A DNA stretch of 64,000 bases from Cokeromyces recurvatus (lineage: Eukaryota > Mucoromycota > Mucoromycetes > Mucorales > Mucoraceae), in NCBI RefSeq assembly GCF_025118155.1, contig NW_026251398.1:124001-188000 (forward strand), in the 5' to 3' direction. Every line of letters starts with the position of its first letter. Within the stretch, counting starts at the first letter, position 1. The notes below the pieces were generated by a model. It saw nothing but the letters and a program-made list of their open reading frames with translations. It did no database searches and had not been told where the DNA came from. The position numbers and the translations under genes were made by a program. This document shows positions 26,098-37,683 of this stretch, in pieces.

Positions 26098-26861
26098 GAA
26101 ATAAACAGTATCTTTGCTCTTGTCTTTTAATTTAATATCTTCTTTAAGTCTTATTTGCATTTTGACTTACCCGTTAACCACAGAGAGTTGAATCCGGTTT
26201 ATACTTACTTTTTAAATTGACAACCAAGTTGTAATGAGCTGACTTATAATGTCATGTTTCATAATTAAACATGTGGATCATGAATTTATTTAAGAAATTC
26301 TATCCTAAATCTCTCTTGATCCGCTCCATCTAATAATATTAAAATCACTAACACTTCATTGTCAACAACATACCTTATTCGGTCGTAACTAACACTTTTC
26401 TGATTCATATCTTATCCTCAGACCTCTTTAACAATTCTTATAAATACCCCCATCAATTTAAATTCATAAATAAAATAATTGACTTTAGAACTATTGTTCG
26501 GTCTCGTTGACTCTTTTTGTCTTAATATTATTTTTTATTTTCTAATATTTTTTATTTCATATTTTAAAAAAAATATCCCACAAGTTAGTTTGGAATTGGA
26601 AGCTAAACGAGCAATAAGCAGCTTAATGTTGGTCACGTGACGTGCCCAACTCTACCACTGTTCCTGCCAATTTTGGAGCCATAATATCGAAGTTTCAATG
26701 ACCGACCAAATATGGAAATGAAACTTTGCGGTGCATAGACTTCCTATACTCCCAGTGACATTTGTTGGCTCTCAACCTCAAATAAAACTTCGCAAGAGAA
26801 CAAGTAAGTTTCATTATATTGAATTAATAAAGTAAAAACTGATAAAATGTAAATTAAGGTC
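26098..26861. other. AT-rich spacer, possible further solo LTR
   Basis: No gene seen. A TATA-box-like TATAAATACCCCC near 26440 within 26230-26580 would fit the U3/R part of another LTR, but I cannot define its ends. Confidence 0.3.
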
Positions 26862-28105
26862 AAAAAAACTTATCATTCAAGAAATATAAAGAATATGAAG
26901 AAACAGGGCGTACCACTGTCCAAGAAAAACAGTCCACTGAACAAGGTGATCACTTATAATTTTTTTTTTGACAACAACATTCACAGTTTTATCTGTTAAA
27001 ACTACTCCTGTTAAAAAATACAAAAGTAAAGGAAAGGCAATCGATACAGCTTCTACTACCAAAGAAAAAAAAGGTAAGGTTTACTCCCACTATACGATTG
27101 CAAAGCCAAGTCTGTTCAAAAAGATTAACAAACATTTTGGAAACTTGCAAGAAAGGTAGTAAAGGATGACAAAGAAGAATATAAGGAGAGTATTCCAGAA
27201 AATCCTAACGAAACAGATTTTAAAAAATGGTACTCAATTCTTTTTAATTTTTCGAAAATAGATATTAAACGAAATATTAACACTGATAATGATAACAGAT
27301 TATTTTGGTAAGTCTTTTTTCTTATTACAACTTCCAACTACTAAAACGTATATCGACATAGGGATTTAATTCAAACAAATGGTTATTCTGTTGAATTCCA
27401 CTTTAAAAAGAAATCCAAAAAGTCAGAGAAGAATACTACTACTGATAAATTGATTCCTATGAATTTGGCTGTTGATGTCAAAAACAACAATGCACTTATT
27501 TGGGCTATAGATCTTCGACAAACTGATATTTTCACTGCTGTTGACTCTAGTACTTCTGATAAGAAGAAAGAGATCCCTACTGCTCCCAAAGACAACCAGA
27601 CTACCGACTTATCTAAGAAAAGAATTATTGCCTTTGGTGATGCTAAATTTGGTAGCTCTATGAAAGAAAAACTTCCTGCTCCTACTAGAAGGATAATGGA
27701 TGCAATTAAGAAAATATCTAAAGAATTGAAAAAAAAAACACTTTTATCTATGTTGATGAATATTTGACTAGTCAAACATGTAACCATTGCAAAAATCGAA
27801 ACTTAACTAATATTACTACAACCAAATCGAAGCGTAAACTCCATGCTGTACTCAGACGAAAACGATATTATCTTTATTATTATTACAAGTATATAATGCA
27901 TTTGGCAATTTAATCGTTATTGCTATACTAAAGGTTCTTAGGTATATATAAAGGTACTTGGGTGAATCACGCTGTACTCAAGTGTAACTCTTGCAGTACG
28001 GTATGGAATCGTGGCGTGATGGCTGCTAAAAACATAAACTACATTTTTACATACATGGCACAACATAAAAATAAAAGACCTCGTGAATTTCAAAGATCTT
28101 CTTAA
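26862..28105 (+). pseudogene. Fanzor (eukaryotic TnpB-like RNA-guided nuclease) remnant
   Basis: Seen, in order: a Lys-rich exon (FKKYKEYEETGRTTVQEKQS); a further exon around 27140-27329 joined by a GT-AG intron to one starting at 27361 (RLFW then DLIQTNGYSVEFHFKK); RuvC-I-like WAIDLRQTDIFTAVD with Asp at 27510; AFGDAKFGSSMKEKLPAPTR; then, after a frame change in an A10 run (about 27729-27738), VDEYLTSQTCNHCKNR with the first zinc-ribbon CxxC and the Glu used in Fanzor active sites; and finally HAVLKCNSCSTVWNRGVMAAK, the second CxxC and RuvC-III. The stop is at 28103-28105. Decay: DPG became DLR in motif I; NRD became NRG in motif III (GGC at 28013-28015); about 110 nt with stops lie between the two CxxC knuckles; and the 5' end is unclear. 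Family knowledge: Fanzors are transposon-borne, omega-RNA-guided DNA endonucleases, reported in Mucoromycota. This copy should be inactive. Confidence 0.8.
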
Positions 28106-28109
28106 ATAT

Positions 28110-28135
28110 ATGCGATCTCTATAACGGTTTCGCAT
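28110..28135 (+). ncRNA. Candidate structured 3' element of the Fanzor locus
   Basis: A perfect 6-bp inverted repeat, ATGCGA ... TCGCAT with a 14-nt loop, starts 5 nt after the Fanzor stop codon. Fanzor guide (omega) RNAs map to the 3' end and flank of the gene, so this may be a relic of that RNA. A 6-bp stem can also occur by chance. Confidence 0.25.
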
Positions 28136-28440
28136 CCCTTACTTAACAGGTACGTAGTATATATTATATTATTATCTATCACTCTCTCTAACCTTTTCAT
28201 TTTACTTTTTTTTCCAAATAATTTCTTTATTTTTTGTTTCAAATAACTCTAATTGATATTTCAATTATTTTTTATTTATACTTCAAAAAATTTGAAAGAT
28301 ACGGTATATAGGCTTGTGTTATATATTATGTTAACAATATTGTTTATTGGGAGAATAACAGTCATTTACAAAGACATGCAGTCAACTATGTAACAAGTCT
28401 TCATTTAAATGAATCCTTTCAACAAATAATAATAAAATTA

Positions 28441-29130
28441 TTATCTGGATATAATAAAAGGAAGCTTTGTCAAATGAGCCTTTTTAAGGCATTTGTATAT
28501 GGATACACCAATGAAACAATAAGGAATAACAGTATTTATACAAAAACGATTGTTACTAAAAAGGATATCATTCCTTAATAGAATAAATTCACCATATTTT
28601 TCATAGAATTCATATTCACGTCTCTTTCTTCTCAATACACGCTCAGTTAATAAGCTTAAGCCTGTAGTGATGCCTAAATAGTATCCAGCTACTATAAAGT
28701 TGGGTATAACAATTGTACTTTTACTGTTGAAGAAAGGGTAAATTTGAATTGTTTCTTGGCCTTGTTTAAATAATTTCATCAAATGATATCGAGTATAGTA
28801 AAAAAATAAACCCCACAAACTTGAACTAACTACAATCAAGACATTATGAATGTGTTTCTGATATCGAATAGTTCTCTTCTGTACTGCTTGAAGTGATTTA
28901 CATTCTGATCGAATATGAATAATGGGAATATTCTTTAACAAGACTTGTTGTAATTCTTGTGGATTAGCAATACCTACAGTCAATATGGGCTCGGGGCTAA
29001 GTTTTATTTTTTTATTAATTTGCTTTTCTTCCCATCGTTCTTGTGCAATGTGAATAATCCGTAAAATGTCCTTTGATTCAAGTTTAGATAACCGAGAAGA
29101 TATAATGAAAGAATTTGGTAAATTGATCAT
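28441..29130 (-). CDS. Hypothetical multi-pass membrane protein (229 aa)
   Basis: A single-exon frame starting at ATG 29128-29130. I do not recognise the family. Seen: a soluble N-terminal part of about 95 residues with a helical KLESKDILRIIHIAQERWEE stretch; hydrophobic segments at about 97-112 (VLIVVSSSLWGLFFYY), 138-161 (STIVIPNFIVAGYYLGITTG) and 198-214; and a strongly basic cluster RVLRRKRREYEF after the second. The layout would fit an organelle or ER membrane protein, but no targeting signal is clear. It is divergently transcribed from the mitochondrial carrier gene 211 bp away, so the two may share a promoter. The intact frame and ordinary composition in AT-rich DNA support a real gene. 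Confidence 0.65.
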   Translation of the reverse strand: MINLPNSFIISSRLSKLESKDILRIIHIAQERWEEKQINKKIKLSPEPILTVGIANPQELQQVLLKNIPIIHIRSECKSLQAVQKRTIRYQKHIHNVLIVVSSSLWGLFFYYTRYHLMKLFKQGQETIQIYPFFNSKSTIVIPNFIVAGYYLGITTGLSLLTERVLRRKRREYEFYEKYGEFILLRNDILFSNNRFCINTVIPYCFIGVSIYKCLKKAHLTKLPFIISR

Positions 29131-29341
29131 CTAATGATGATTAATAAATGTATAATAATAATAATAGGTATGGGTGTGTGTATGTAAAAAAATAAAGACA
29201 ATACAGAAAATAGACATATTCTTATTATTATTATTATCATGTGACTCTATTTGAACGCATGAATGAATTTTTTTGTTAGTAGGGAGTAACTGTCCCCTTC
29301 CCCCTTCCCCTCTTTTTTTTTTTCTCTCTATTTTATACATC
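29131..29341. promoter_or_regulatory. Divergent promoter region, membrane protein / mitochondrial carrier
   Basis: A 211-bp spacer between two divergent starts. It includes an ATT/ATA repeat, a C-rich stretch (29294-29310) and a T run just upstream of the carrier start. No factor site recognised. Confidence 0.45.
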
Positions 29342-29597
29342 ATGTCAAAAGATGAAAAAAGAAAAGTTCATCCATTCCATTTTCATTCTTTATTTAAAGA
29401 AATCTTATGGGGTAAATAATAATAATAAATCAAAAACAAAAAAAAAAAATAAGAAGCTTAAAAATATATCTAAAGCAAATAGGACCATTGTAGCTGCTTC
29501 CTCAGCTGCTATTGCTGGTGTTGTTTCAGGATATCCTGTAATAACATGAAAGACATGCACATATTATTCATTATATATGTATAATGTTCTCTCCTCC

Positions 29598-29641
<44 letters not shown>

Positions 29642-30756
29642 GTTTGATTCCATTAAAACAAGATTACAAACACAAAGCTATAATTCTATCACTACATGTA
29701 TTAAAATAACATATAAAGAAGAAGGTATTCGAGGCTTCTTTAGAGGTATTAGATTTAAGAACAATTATAACAAATCCTTCTATTCTATTCTATTTTATGT
29801 ATGTATAGTTATATTATTATTTATATAGGTGTCTTGCCGCCCTTGATTACTGTTAGCATTATAAAATCAATTTCATTTTCGGTATATGAAAATACCAAAG
29901 GACATTATAAAACACTGCATCCAGCACAATTTATGAATAGTCCTTCATTAATATCTACCATGTTTGCATCTACTTTAGCAGGTTCAGTAAGTGGTGCATT
30001 TATTGCTGCCTTAAGTTGCCCGTTTGAACTCGTCAAAGTACAAAAGCAATTGGAGTTCTTATTATTGAAGGCGAGTAGTGTATCAACAGGTACTACTGTG
30101 ATGATGCATGATAGTATGGAAAACAATAAACCTCCTACAAAAAATAAAAGTAAAAAGTTCAATACAGGAACCAGCTTACAACTGTCTATTAATAACATAG
30201 TAGAAGATAATAAACAATTCTCGAGTACATCTAGTTGGTATTCAGCAAAAGAAATTATAAAGAAAAAAGGAATATTCGGTATTTACAGTGGATTTACGCT
30301 TCATCTGAGTAAAGTATGACTATTATATATGTATTTATAGATACGTACATAGCTACATTATATGCAACAGTAACTGACAAATTTTGCGTAGTGAGAGACA
30401 CAATAGGAACAGGTGTTTATTTTGGTGGTTATGAAACGATAAAATATATTTTAACTACCAATGCATCAACAGCAGGCCCACTTACCCAATTTCTAGCAGG
30501 TGGTCTATGTGGTCTTATGTGTTGGATTGTTATCTTTCCGCTTGATTTAATCAAGACATTAAAACAGAAAGAAATTTTATCGTCTAAACCCAAATATACC
30601 CTTCAACTCATACAAGATATTTATAAACAACATGAATTAACTGGATTTTACAAAGGCCTTACTGTCACCTTAATTCGTGCTTTCCCGATTCATTCACTAA
30701 ATTTCTTGGTCTACGAGCAAACATTAATACTCGTACATTATCTCACTCAAAAATGA
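29342..30756 (+). CDS. Mitochondrial carrier family (SLC25-type) protein, 359 aa, substrate unknown
   Basis: Exons: 29342..29411, 29476..29537, 29643..29745, 29829..30308, 30392..30756. All are GT-AG with consistent phase. Three carrier repeats are visible, each with the P-x-[DE]-x-x-[KR] signature: YPFDSIKTRLQTQ spanning the exon 2-3 junction, CPFELVKVQKQL, and FPLDLIKTLKQKE. Each is followed by the usual matrix helix and a G-x-x-x-G motif (GIRGFFRG, GIFGIYSG, ELTGFYKG). Family knowledge: six-helix inner-membrane transporters of metabolites or cofactors. An extra loop rich in Lys, Thr and Ser sits between the second signature and its repeat end, making the protein longer than the usual 300 residues. 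The substrate cannot be assigned by eye. Intron 2 carries a 36-nt T run (29602-29637). Confidence 0.88.
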
Positions 30757-31751
30757 TCTATTTCAGGTCCCTTTTTTTTTTGTTCCTGTTTCCCAGCTAT
30801 AAATAACTTGTTGAATATTTCACTAGCATTGACACATTGAAGGATATAATTCTTGATGTTATATATGTGTATAAATATATTTTTATCAAATTGATAATAA
30901 GAATAAGATAATTATTGTGAAATAGGTTAATATTTAATTCATGAAGAACAATAAGTAAAAAAATAAAATAAAACATAGTTATTTTGTATAAATACCATTA
31001 TTGACTTCTTTCAATACCTGTATTTGATTTAATGTTGTTCAATAACATATATGACCTTTTATAATCAGAGTCAAATTATTATAAATATTATTTTGTTGTC
31101 GACCTAATTCCCCTAATGCATAGTTTGCTTTTGTAAATGGACTCTTTAATGTTGAATATATTTTACTCATCAATTCCGATTATCTTTTTGAACATTTATT
31201 TACTTGCTATTCTCTTTTATTTTCTTTTTTATCCTTTACTTTTTAGTATGCAATTGCACTATTAACTCAATAGTTTGATTAAAATTCTTTTGAAGAGCAA
31301 TACAATGTAATTCATTCTGTAACAAGTAATTCCATCTAATTAAAATGATTCATTATTGATATTAAAATATTTGTATATAAGTCAATAATGTTGACAATTA
31401 ATACTAAAATATGATTACTGCTGTGGGTATCGATAGCAAGTTGTTGTAATATAGCTTTGGTGCTATCATTGTTGATATACCAAATGTTAACTTTCTAACA
31501 ATGATCATTAACTTTAATAGAAGTTAATTAACTTGTAGAAGAGAATCCAATTATCTTTTGATGTCAGGGTTTATGTTGAATAGCTACTTATTTCGTATAA
31601 TAATAAATGTACTCATCGATCATCAAAAGAAAAAATAAATAACACTAATAAAAAGTAGTAGCAGTACCCTTCCGATTTTTTTTTTTTTCTGTGCAAGTAT
31701 GATCGCCTCTAATATTTCTTTTTTATATTTTTCCTTTTTTTGTATATTATT
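30757..31751. other. Intergenic, upstream of PARN
   Basis: About 1 kb of AT-rich DNA between the carrier stop and the PARN start. Two nearby stretches carry related TAATGTTGA-type sequence. No gene or RNA recognised. PARN's promoter should lie in the last few hundred bases. Confidence 0.5.
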
Positions 31752-33764
31752 ATGGAGATTTCTAGACAACAGTTTATACAAAAATTACCTACAATTGAAA
31801 AGGCCATCAGTGAATGTGACTTTTTAGCTGTAGACACAGAGTTATCAGGTTCACTTTTTTTCTTTCAATCAATTAAAAAAAAGGGGGGGGGAGGAGGGAT
31901 GGGGAAAGGATCGCGTTAATCTAACGTTTATAAAATTATTGTAGGTCTTCATCGCCCACCTACCTCCATTAGACTTTATTCAATGGAGGATCGTTATAAG
32001 GAATATAAAGAAGCTACTGAACGCTTTTTGATCATTCAATTTGGTCTTTGTACCTTTACCTGGGATGAACCTACAGGTCGTTATATCGCAAAGCCCTTCA
32101 ATTTTTACATTTTTCCTACTAGTATGACAGGTCAAGTCACTACAAATCGACTCTTTATGACACAAGCACAGGCATTTGATTTTTTGACAAAACAATCATT
32201 TGATTTTAACAAATGGGTCTATCAGGGTATACCTTATTTAACTATAGAAGAGGAAAAGGAATTTGTATCGGAGGCAAGTAAGAAATTGAACGAGAATATA
32301 CCCGATATTCCAATCGATGAACAGGAGCTCAAGTTTGTCGAAGAGGCTCGAGAAAAGATTCAAGAATGGATAAAAACATGGAATGGTAAGCCAGTGGAGA
32401 CAACAACAAAAACAGTTAAAGCAGAGGATATAGATGGTGTAAATATTACAACGAAGAATGCATACCAAAGAAGACTTCTATATCAAGAAGTTCGAAAGTA
32501 ATAATAATGATAACATTAATAATAATATAAATCAATGAGGTATCTTAATCAGCATTGTTTGTAATAGATTTGATGGCTTAACTGCAATTGGCTTACAAGG
32601 CTTTATTCGAGTCGTAAGACTTTCCAAAAAGCAACAAGAAGATCGTTTAAAGGAAAAGAAGGAAAAGTTTGAAAAGGACTGTGAAATAGCTATTGGATTT
32701 AGAAAAGTAATCGATATGATATCTAAATCTCGTAAGCTGGTTATAGGTCATAACATGCTTCTAGATATCTGTCATATCATTGGTCAATTTGTTCAACCTT
32801 TACCTGACACCTTGTTAGAATTTAAAACACTAGCTCACAAATTATTTCCAAAGTAAAGAAAAAAAAAGTTTTTTTTTATGTTTGCTTTTGATAACCCGTG
32901 TATTGAATGTTTCTCTTTCTATTCTTGTAGGATGATCGATACTAAGTATATTTGTATTTCAATGCCTGAATTCCAAGTAAGTATTTTAATAACAAGGAAT
33001 AATAATTATAATACATAACGGATGTCTAACGATATTAACAACAACAATAAAAGTCTATTTTTGGTACAGGGACAGCATTAGAAACAGTGAGATTTGAAAC
33101 AAGCAAAAGTATGTTCAAAAATCCTCATATTGATATGCATCCTGCTTTTCCTCGTTATCTGACCGATATGGCACATGAAGCCGGTTGCGATGCTTATATG
33201 ACAGGTTTTGTCTTTTTAAAACTTGTCTCCTTTCTTGATAAATCCCGTCATCCAGACAAATATAGTCTTTTTGACAAAGAAGAAGAAAATGATACAAAAG
33301 AAGAAGAAGAAGGAAAGGAACGTAAAGTAGATGCAGATGGTTGGGAAATAAGTGAATCTGAAAATGAAGAGGATTCGGAATGGGATAAGCCTATTGAAGA
33401 AGAGGTCTATAACTATGGCTCCATTCGAGTCGATCTAAATAATGAAATTTTGTCGGATATAATGAATAAGACAGCACTCGTTCGTACTGCTTTTAGTTGT
33501 TTCGATTTTGTCAGCCCTGAGCCCTTAGTGAATCAAACAAATACTTTTCATGTCCTTGCCAAAACAACCACTCAACATTTCCCTAAAGAACTTGCTCATG
33601 ATTTTTTTTCTAGGTATGGAAAATATATTATAGAAAATGACTGTCATAACCCTCAAGCTGCATTTGTGGTCTTTGAAAATTTAAAGGAAGATCCCTTAAA
33701 AATTGTAGGAGATAAGTTTGTTATTACTCCAATATCAGAATATCTTTTGAATAATAAAAAGTAA
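31752..33764 (+). CDS. PARN: Poly(A)-specific ribonuclease PARN-like (563 aa)
   Basis: A deadenylase of the DEDD/CAF1 exonuclease family that shortens mRNA and ncRNA poly(A) tails. Exons: 31752..31848, 31945..32497, 32568..32852, 32931..32976, 33054..33764, all GT-AG with consistent phase. Catalytic residues are visible: Asp28 and Glu30 in FLAVDTELSG (numbering identical to human PARN), the third Asp in VIGHNMLLDICH, and His/Asp five residues apart in HEAGCDAYMTGF. The substrate-recognition block starts SIRLYSMEDRYKEYK. An acidic Glu/Asp insert (EEENDTKEEEEGKE) follows the catalytic core. The last-intron acceptor at 33053 was chosen because it alone keeps frame (SIFGTGTALETVRF). Its stop is only 26 bp from the convergent GH3 gene. 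Confidence 0.94.
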
Positions 33765-33790
33765 ATACATCTTTTTATATATTTATTTAT

Positions 33791-35741
33791 TTATTTATTG
33801 ATAATTTGAAATTCAAGTTGTTGATCTTGTATTAAAATTCTTGCAAGTCCATTATCCACTGTACCATCGGGAATGCCATCTAATCCTGTATATCGAAATA
33901 AATCAGCATTTATCATAAATCTTACCATGACCGTCTCATGAGCTCTCACGAATACTTTTTGAAAGCCTTTCAAAAGTTTAGCTGGGGGTGTGACGGTACG
34001 GAAAGGCTGTTGGATAAACATCAAGACAGTCTCCATACCATTGATTGGGCTTATGTTTGTGATATTTACAGAAATTTCCTTTTCAGTGTCACCTGTAAAC
34101 AAGATAGCCGACTCCTGATGGTCGCCATCAAGGGTAATATTGCTGTATATAAATTGTGAATAGCTTAGACCATGTCCAAATTCATAGAGAGGGTCCCAAA
34201 CATCGCTGACGGGCCTCCAATAGTTTAAGTTGATATCTCCTGAATGCTTTGGATAAGTGTATGGGAGACGACCTGAAGGATTTGTAATCCCAAATAAGAC
34301 TTCACCAATTGCTTGACCTCCCCACGGACCTGGTAGGTAAGCTAGCAAGATGGCATCTGAATTAGTATCCACTGAGCCTAGTACACGAGGCCTTCCCTCT
34401 AAAAGAACTGTGACCAAGGGTTTATTATCCATTACTTTAGAAAGTCTTTGAACGTGTTCGATTTGTCCCTCTGGTAAACTCAAATCATGAATATTTCCTG
34501 GCACTTTTTAATTATATGTATAAAGTATGAATGAAATGATTTAAATATATATATATAACTTACTTTCTGAATATACATGTTCTCCAATACAAACAATGAC
34601 AGCATCAAAATTCTTTACTTCCTCAAGAACTAAATCCATATCTTGATCTATACCATGGACATCGAATCCTTTGAGGTATTCAATATAAACATCTTCAGGT
34701 GCTGAGTTCTTAATACCTTCTAGAATTGTGATACCATTACCATAAAATTGTTCATCATTAATGTCTCCATGCCATTTATCTTCAGTAGGACTAAAAAAAC
34801 ATATATATCATTTTATATATGAGCACTCCTTCCTCAACATATATTATTGTCTTTTTTTTTTTTACCCTTGCCAAAATATGGTCCATCCACCTGCAAGATG
34901 ACCTATATCATTACCCATAGGCCCAACTACTAAAATACGAGTTATATTCTTATTTAGTAAGGGCAATGTCCTGTTTTCGTTTTTGAGTAGTGTAATCGAC
35001 TCTCGAGCTGCCTGAAGTGAGAGGCTGATATCATTTATATTTTGATTATAGGATTGTAATTCTCTATCCACCTTCCAGCCTTCTGTCTCCAACAGGCCTA
35101 AATCCTTTTTCAACTGTAGTAAACGACCAGCAGATTCATCCAAACGATCCATCGAGATCACACCCTCCGCGAGAAGACTCTTAAAGGCAGTGAAAAATGA
35201 TTCAGCGTCAAATGGGACCATAGTCATATCAATACTCGTTTTTGTGATCGCAATCTGAACGGCCTCCTTTAATGTAGCAGCTACCCTGTGATGTTCATGC
35301 AAGTTATATATCTCTTGCCAATCTGTGATTAACATGCCTTTATATCCTAATTCCTCCCGAAGCATCTTGCGTAGATACCTCTCTGAACCTACTACAGGTT
35401 CCCCATTAATATCATTGTAACTTTCCATAGCAGTTGCAACACCAGCATCAATAGCTGCCCTAAATCCAGGAACAAAATAATCGTAAATCGTACGTTCCGA
35501 GATCATGACCGTGTCTCGGTCTTGACCACTATACGGTGCCCCATAGGCGATAAAATGTTTCATACAAGCTGCTACTTTAGAACGGTCGGATTTATAACGT
35601 CCTTGATAACCTCGAATAGAGGCTACACCAAGAACAGATGATAGATGTGGATCCTCACCAAAATTTTCGAATACGCGTGGCCATTGTTTACTGACAGGAA
35701 TATCAATAACGGGTGCAAAAGTCCTAGATATAATAAACGGA

Positions 35742-35798
<57 letters not shown>

Positions 35799-36738
35799 AA
35801 GAAAGATTAAGTCTTCCCGCCGCCTTTTTTTTATTTTTATTATTATTTATATATCGTATCGTACCAGTGTACACCTGAAGCACGAGTCTCTCTTGCAGTG
35901 ATGACAGATGATTCATAGGCTAATCGTGGATTAAAAGTGGCTGCAATGTTGATTCCATGGGGAAATAGTGTACCTTTATACATATGTTCAGGCAGAGATA
36001 TTGATAAATATATATATATATATATATTCTCTTTGAAAAGGTGATTTACTTACTATTAGCTATGTAATGAGCACCATGAATATTATCTAAACTATGAATT
36101 AGAAAGAAAGAAAAGAAAAAACGTAGTGAGAAGAAGAAAGGTGAAAAAAAAAGAGAGAATTTCGTTCAAATATTTATTTATTCTTTCTTTATCATATATG
36201 ATATTTTACCCATAAATTATAGGAATCTTGAAAGTGGAATTTACTGATAGTGTTATTTCTTGAATTTCTTCAATCAAATCAGCATATTTAGAAGCATTAA
36301 AAAGAATTCCATTACTATATATATATATATATACAAAAGAGAAAATGGTCAAAAAAATAAAATACATATCGATAGGAAATATGTATGCAAGAGATGAAAT
36401 CAATTATATTTATCGTGTCATAATTACCTAGATAATTGGTTTAAATAGGAACCAACATAAAAAGTTTCAGCATAATACTTTACTGCCGTATGATTTAACG
36501 TGCCATCTTGAAGAAAGATAACATCTTGATTGAGTTGGATCATTTGTCCAATTTTTTCATCCGGTGTCATAAGTTTTAACATTTCCAGAATATCAGCATC
36601 AATCAGAGATCCAGGCTTATCATATTCCTCAGGGTTTAGATCACCATATCTATGACGATCTTCATTTGAATTCCGAATAGCAAGACAATGATGTAAGAGA
36701 AGAAAAGAGGATAGAATGAGTAACAAATAGTGATTCAT
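33791..36738 (-). CDS. Secreted GH3 beta-glucosidase (786 aa)
   Basis: Hydrolyses terminal beta-glucosyl residues of cello-oligosaccharides or beta-glucans outside the cell. Exons (complement): 36428..36738, 36210..36314, 36054..36091, 35865..35973, 34866..35723, 34564..34790, 33791..34503. All seven are GT-AG with consistent phase. Seen: signal peptide MNHYLLLILSSFLLLHHCLA; DEKIGQMIQL; IYGLDNIHGAHYIA; STLFPHGINIAATFNP; APVIDIPVSKQWPRVFENFG; CMKHFIAYGAP; nucleophile Asp in GMLITDWQEI; the second GH3 domain (ILVVGPMGNDIGHLAGGWT); and a fibronectin-III-like C-terminus (PLYEFGHGLSYSQF). The start at 36736-36738 follows a GA microsatellite, and the longer frame upstream is a translation of that repeat. 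The intron at 35724-35864 carries a 53-nt A run. Confidence 0.95.
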
Positions 36739-36744
36739 CAAGAT

Positions 36745-36782
<38 letters not shown>

Positions 36783-37275
36783 GAGAATATCTAATATACG
36801 TTTGTATAAATATATAATAGATCATTTAATAAACATTAACGTATATGCATATATAACCGTTTATTAAACTTTATAAGATTGATAGGTAGATATCAAAGAA
36901 AAGTATATCAGTTTCTGAATAATATAAAGATGAATCTTAAAAAGGATTTATTGGATCGCAGGAACGATTAAATGACAGCTATGCATCACACCCATAACGA
37001 AGGATAATTATACTAATTGTTTCATTATATCAGCAATCGTGACATTAGTAAAGGGGGTTACATTAAGACCCTATAATTGGCAAGAAAATCAATGTTACGC
37101 AAATAGTTTACGTTGCAGTTTATATTCTTTATAGAAGATATGATTGATCTTCCGAGTATAAATGTAGTTATTATCAGTCTCATAGCTATCGTTATAAATA
37201 TAAGTAATAGCTAAACTTTCTTCTGTAATCCCTGGAGTGTCTGAATTGAAATAAAAATACTACTAAAAATAATTA
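36739..37275. other. GH3 upstream region
   Basis: A (GA)n microsatellite at about 36748-36779 lies directly in the GH3 leader. The rest is AT-rich promoter-side sequence reaching the TIR element. No gene seen. Confidence 0.55.
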
Positions 37276-37683
37276 CAGTGCTTCCACTCTCAAATCGAAC
37301 ATTTTTTTTTTTTTTGGACTTGGTGTTACGTTTTTTTCGAAAATAAAATCGAGCATTTCACCAATTAAATCCGAACAAAATTTGAACTTAATTTGGAGCA
37401 CTTCTCGAACTTCAATTAGAACACACTGTGAACCTAATCTAAAATCAATATATGGTAGAGAATTTCCTTTAAACATAGAGGGATTTTGCTATTTTTAGAG
37501 TGTTGAGCAATGCTGACAAGGTAAAATGAAGGGACATTATTGCATGATTCAGTTATTCTATGTGCAAGTATTTCAGATTCCATAAGTTGCTTTTCATCTA
37601 TTTGGACACTCATGTTTTAGTATTTAGTTGAAACCAGCTAAGATGAAAAAAATAGTGCTACCTGATTTCAAACCTCTTGCTTT
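37276..37683 (+). repeat. Left terminal inverted repeat of the composite element
   Basis: Matches 46220-46635 in reverse complement. It includes a T13-type run (shorter than the A run in the right copy) and, on the minus strand, a 67-codon frame shared with the right TIR. Confidence 0.9.

Noticed and set aside
36424..36825. Upstream in-frame ATG for GH3 at 36825
   Set aside because: It would add a translation of the GA microsatellite before a clear signal peptide. The ATG at 36736-36738 is preferred.
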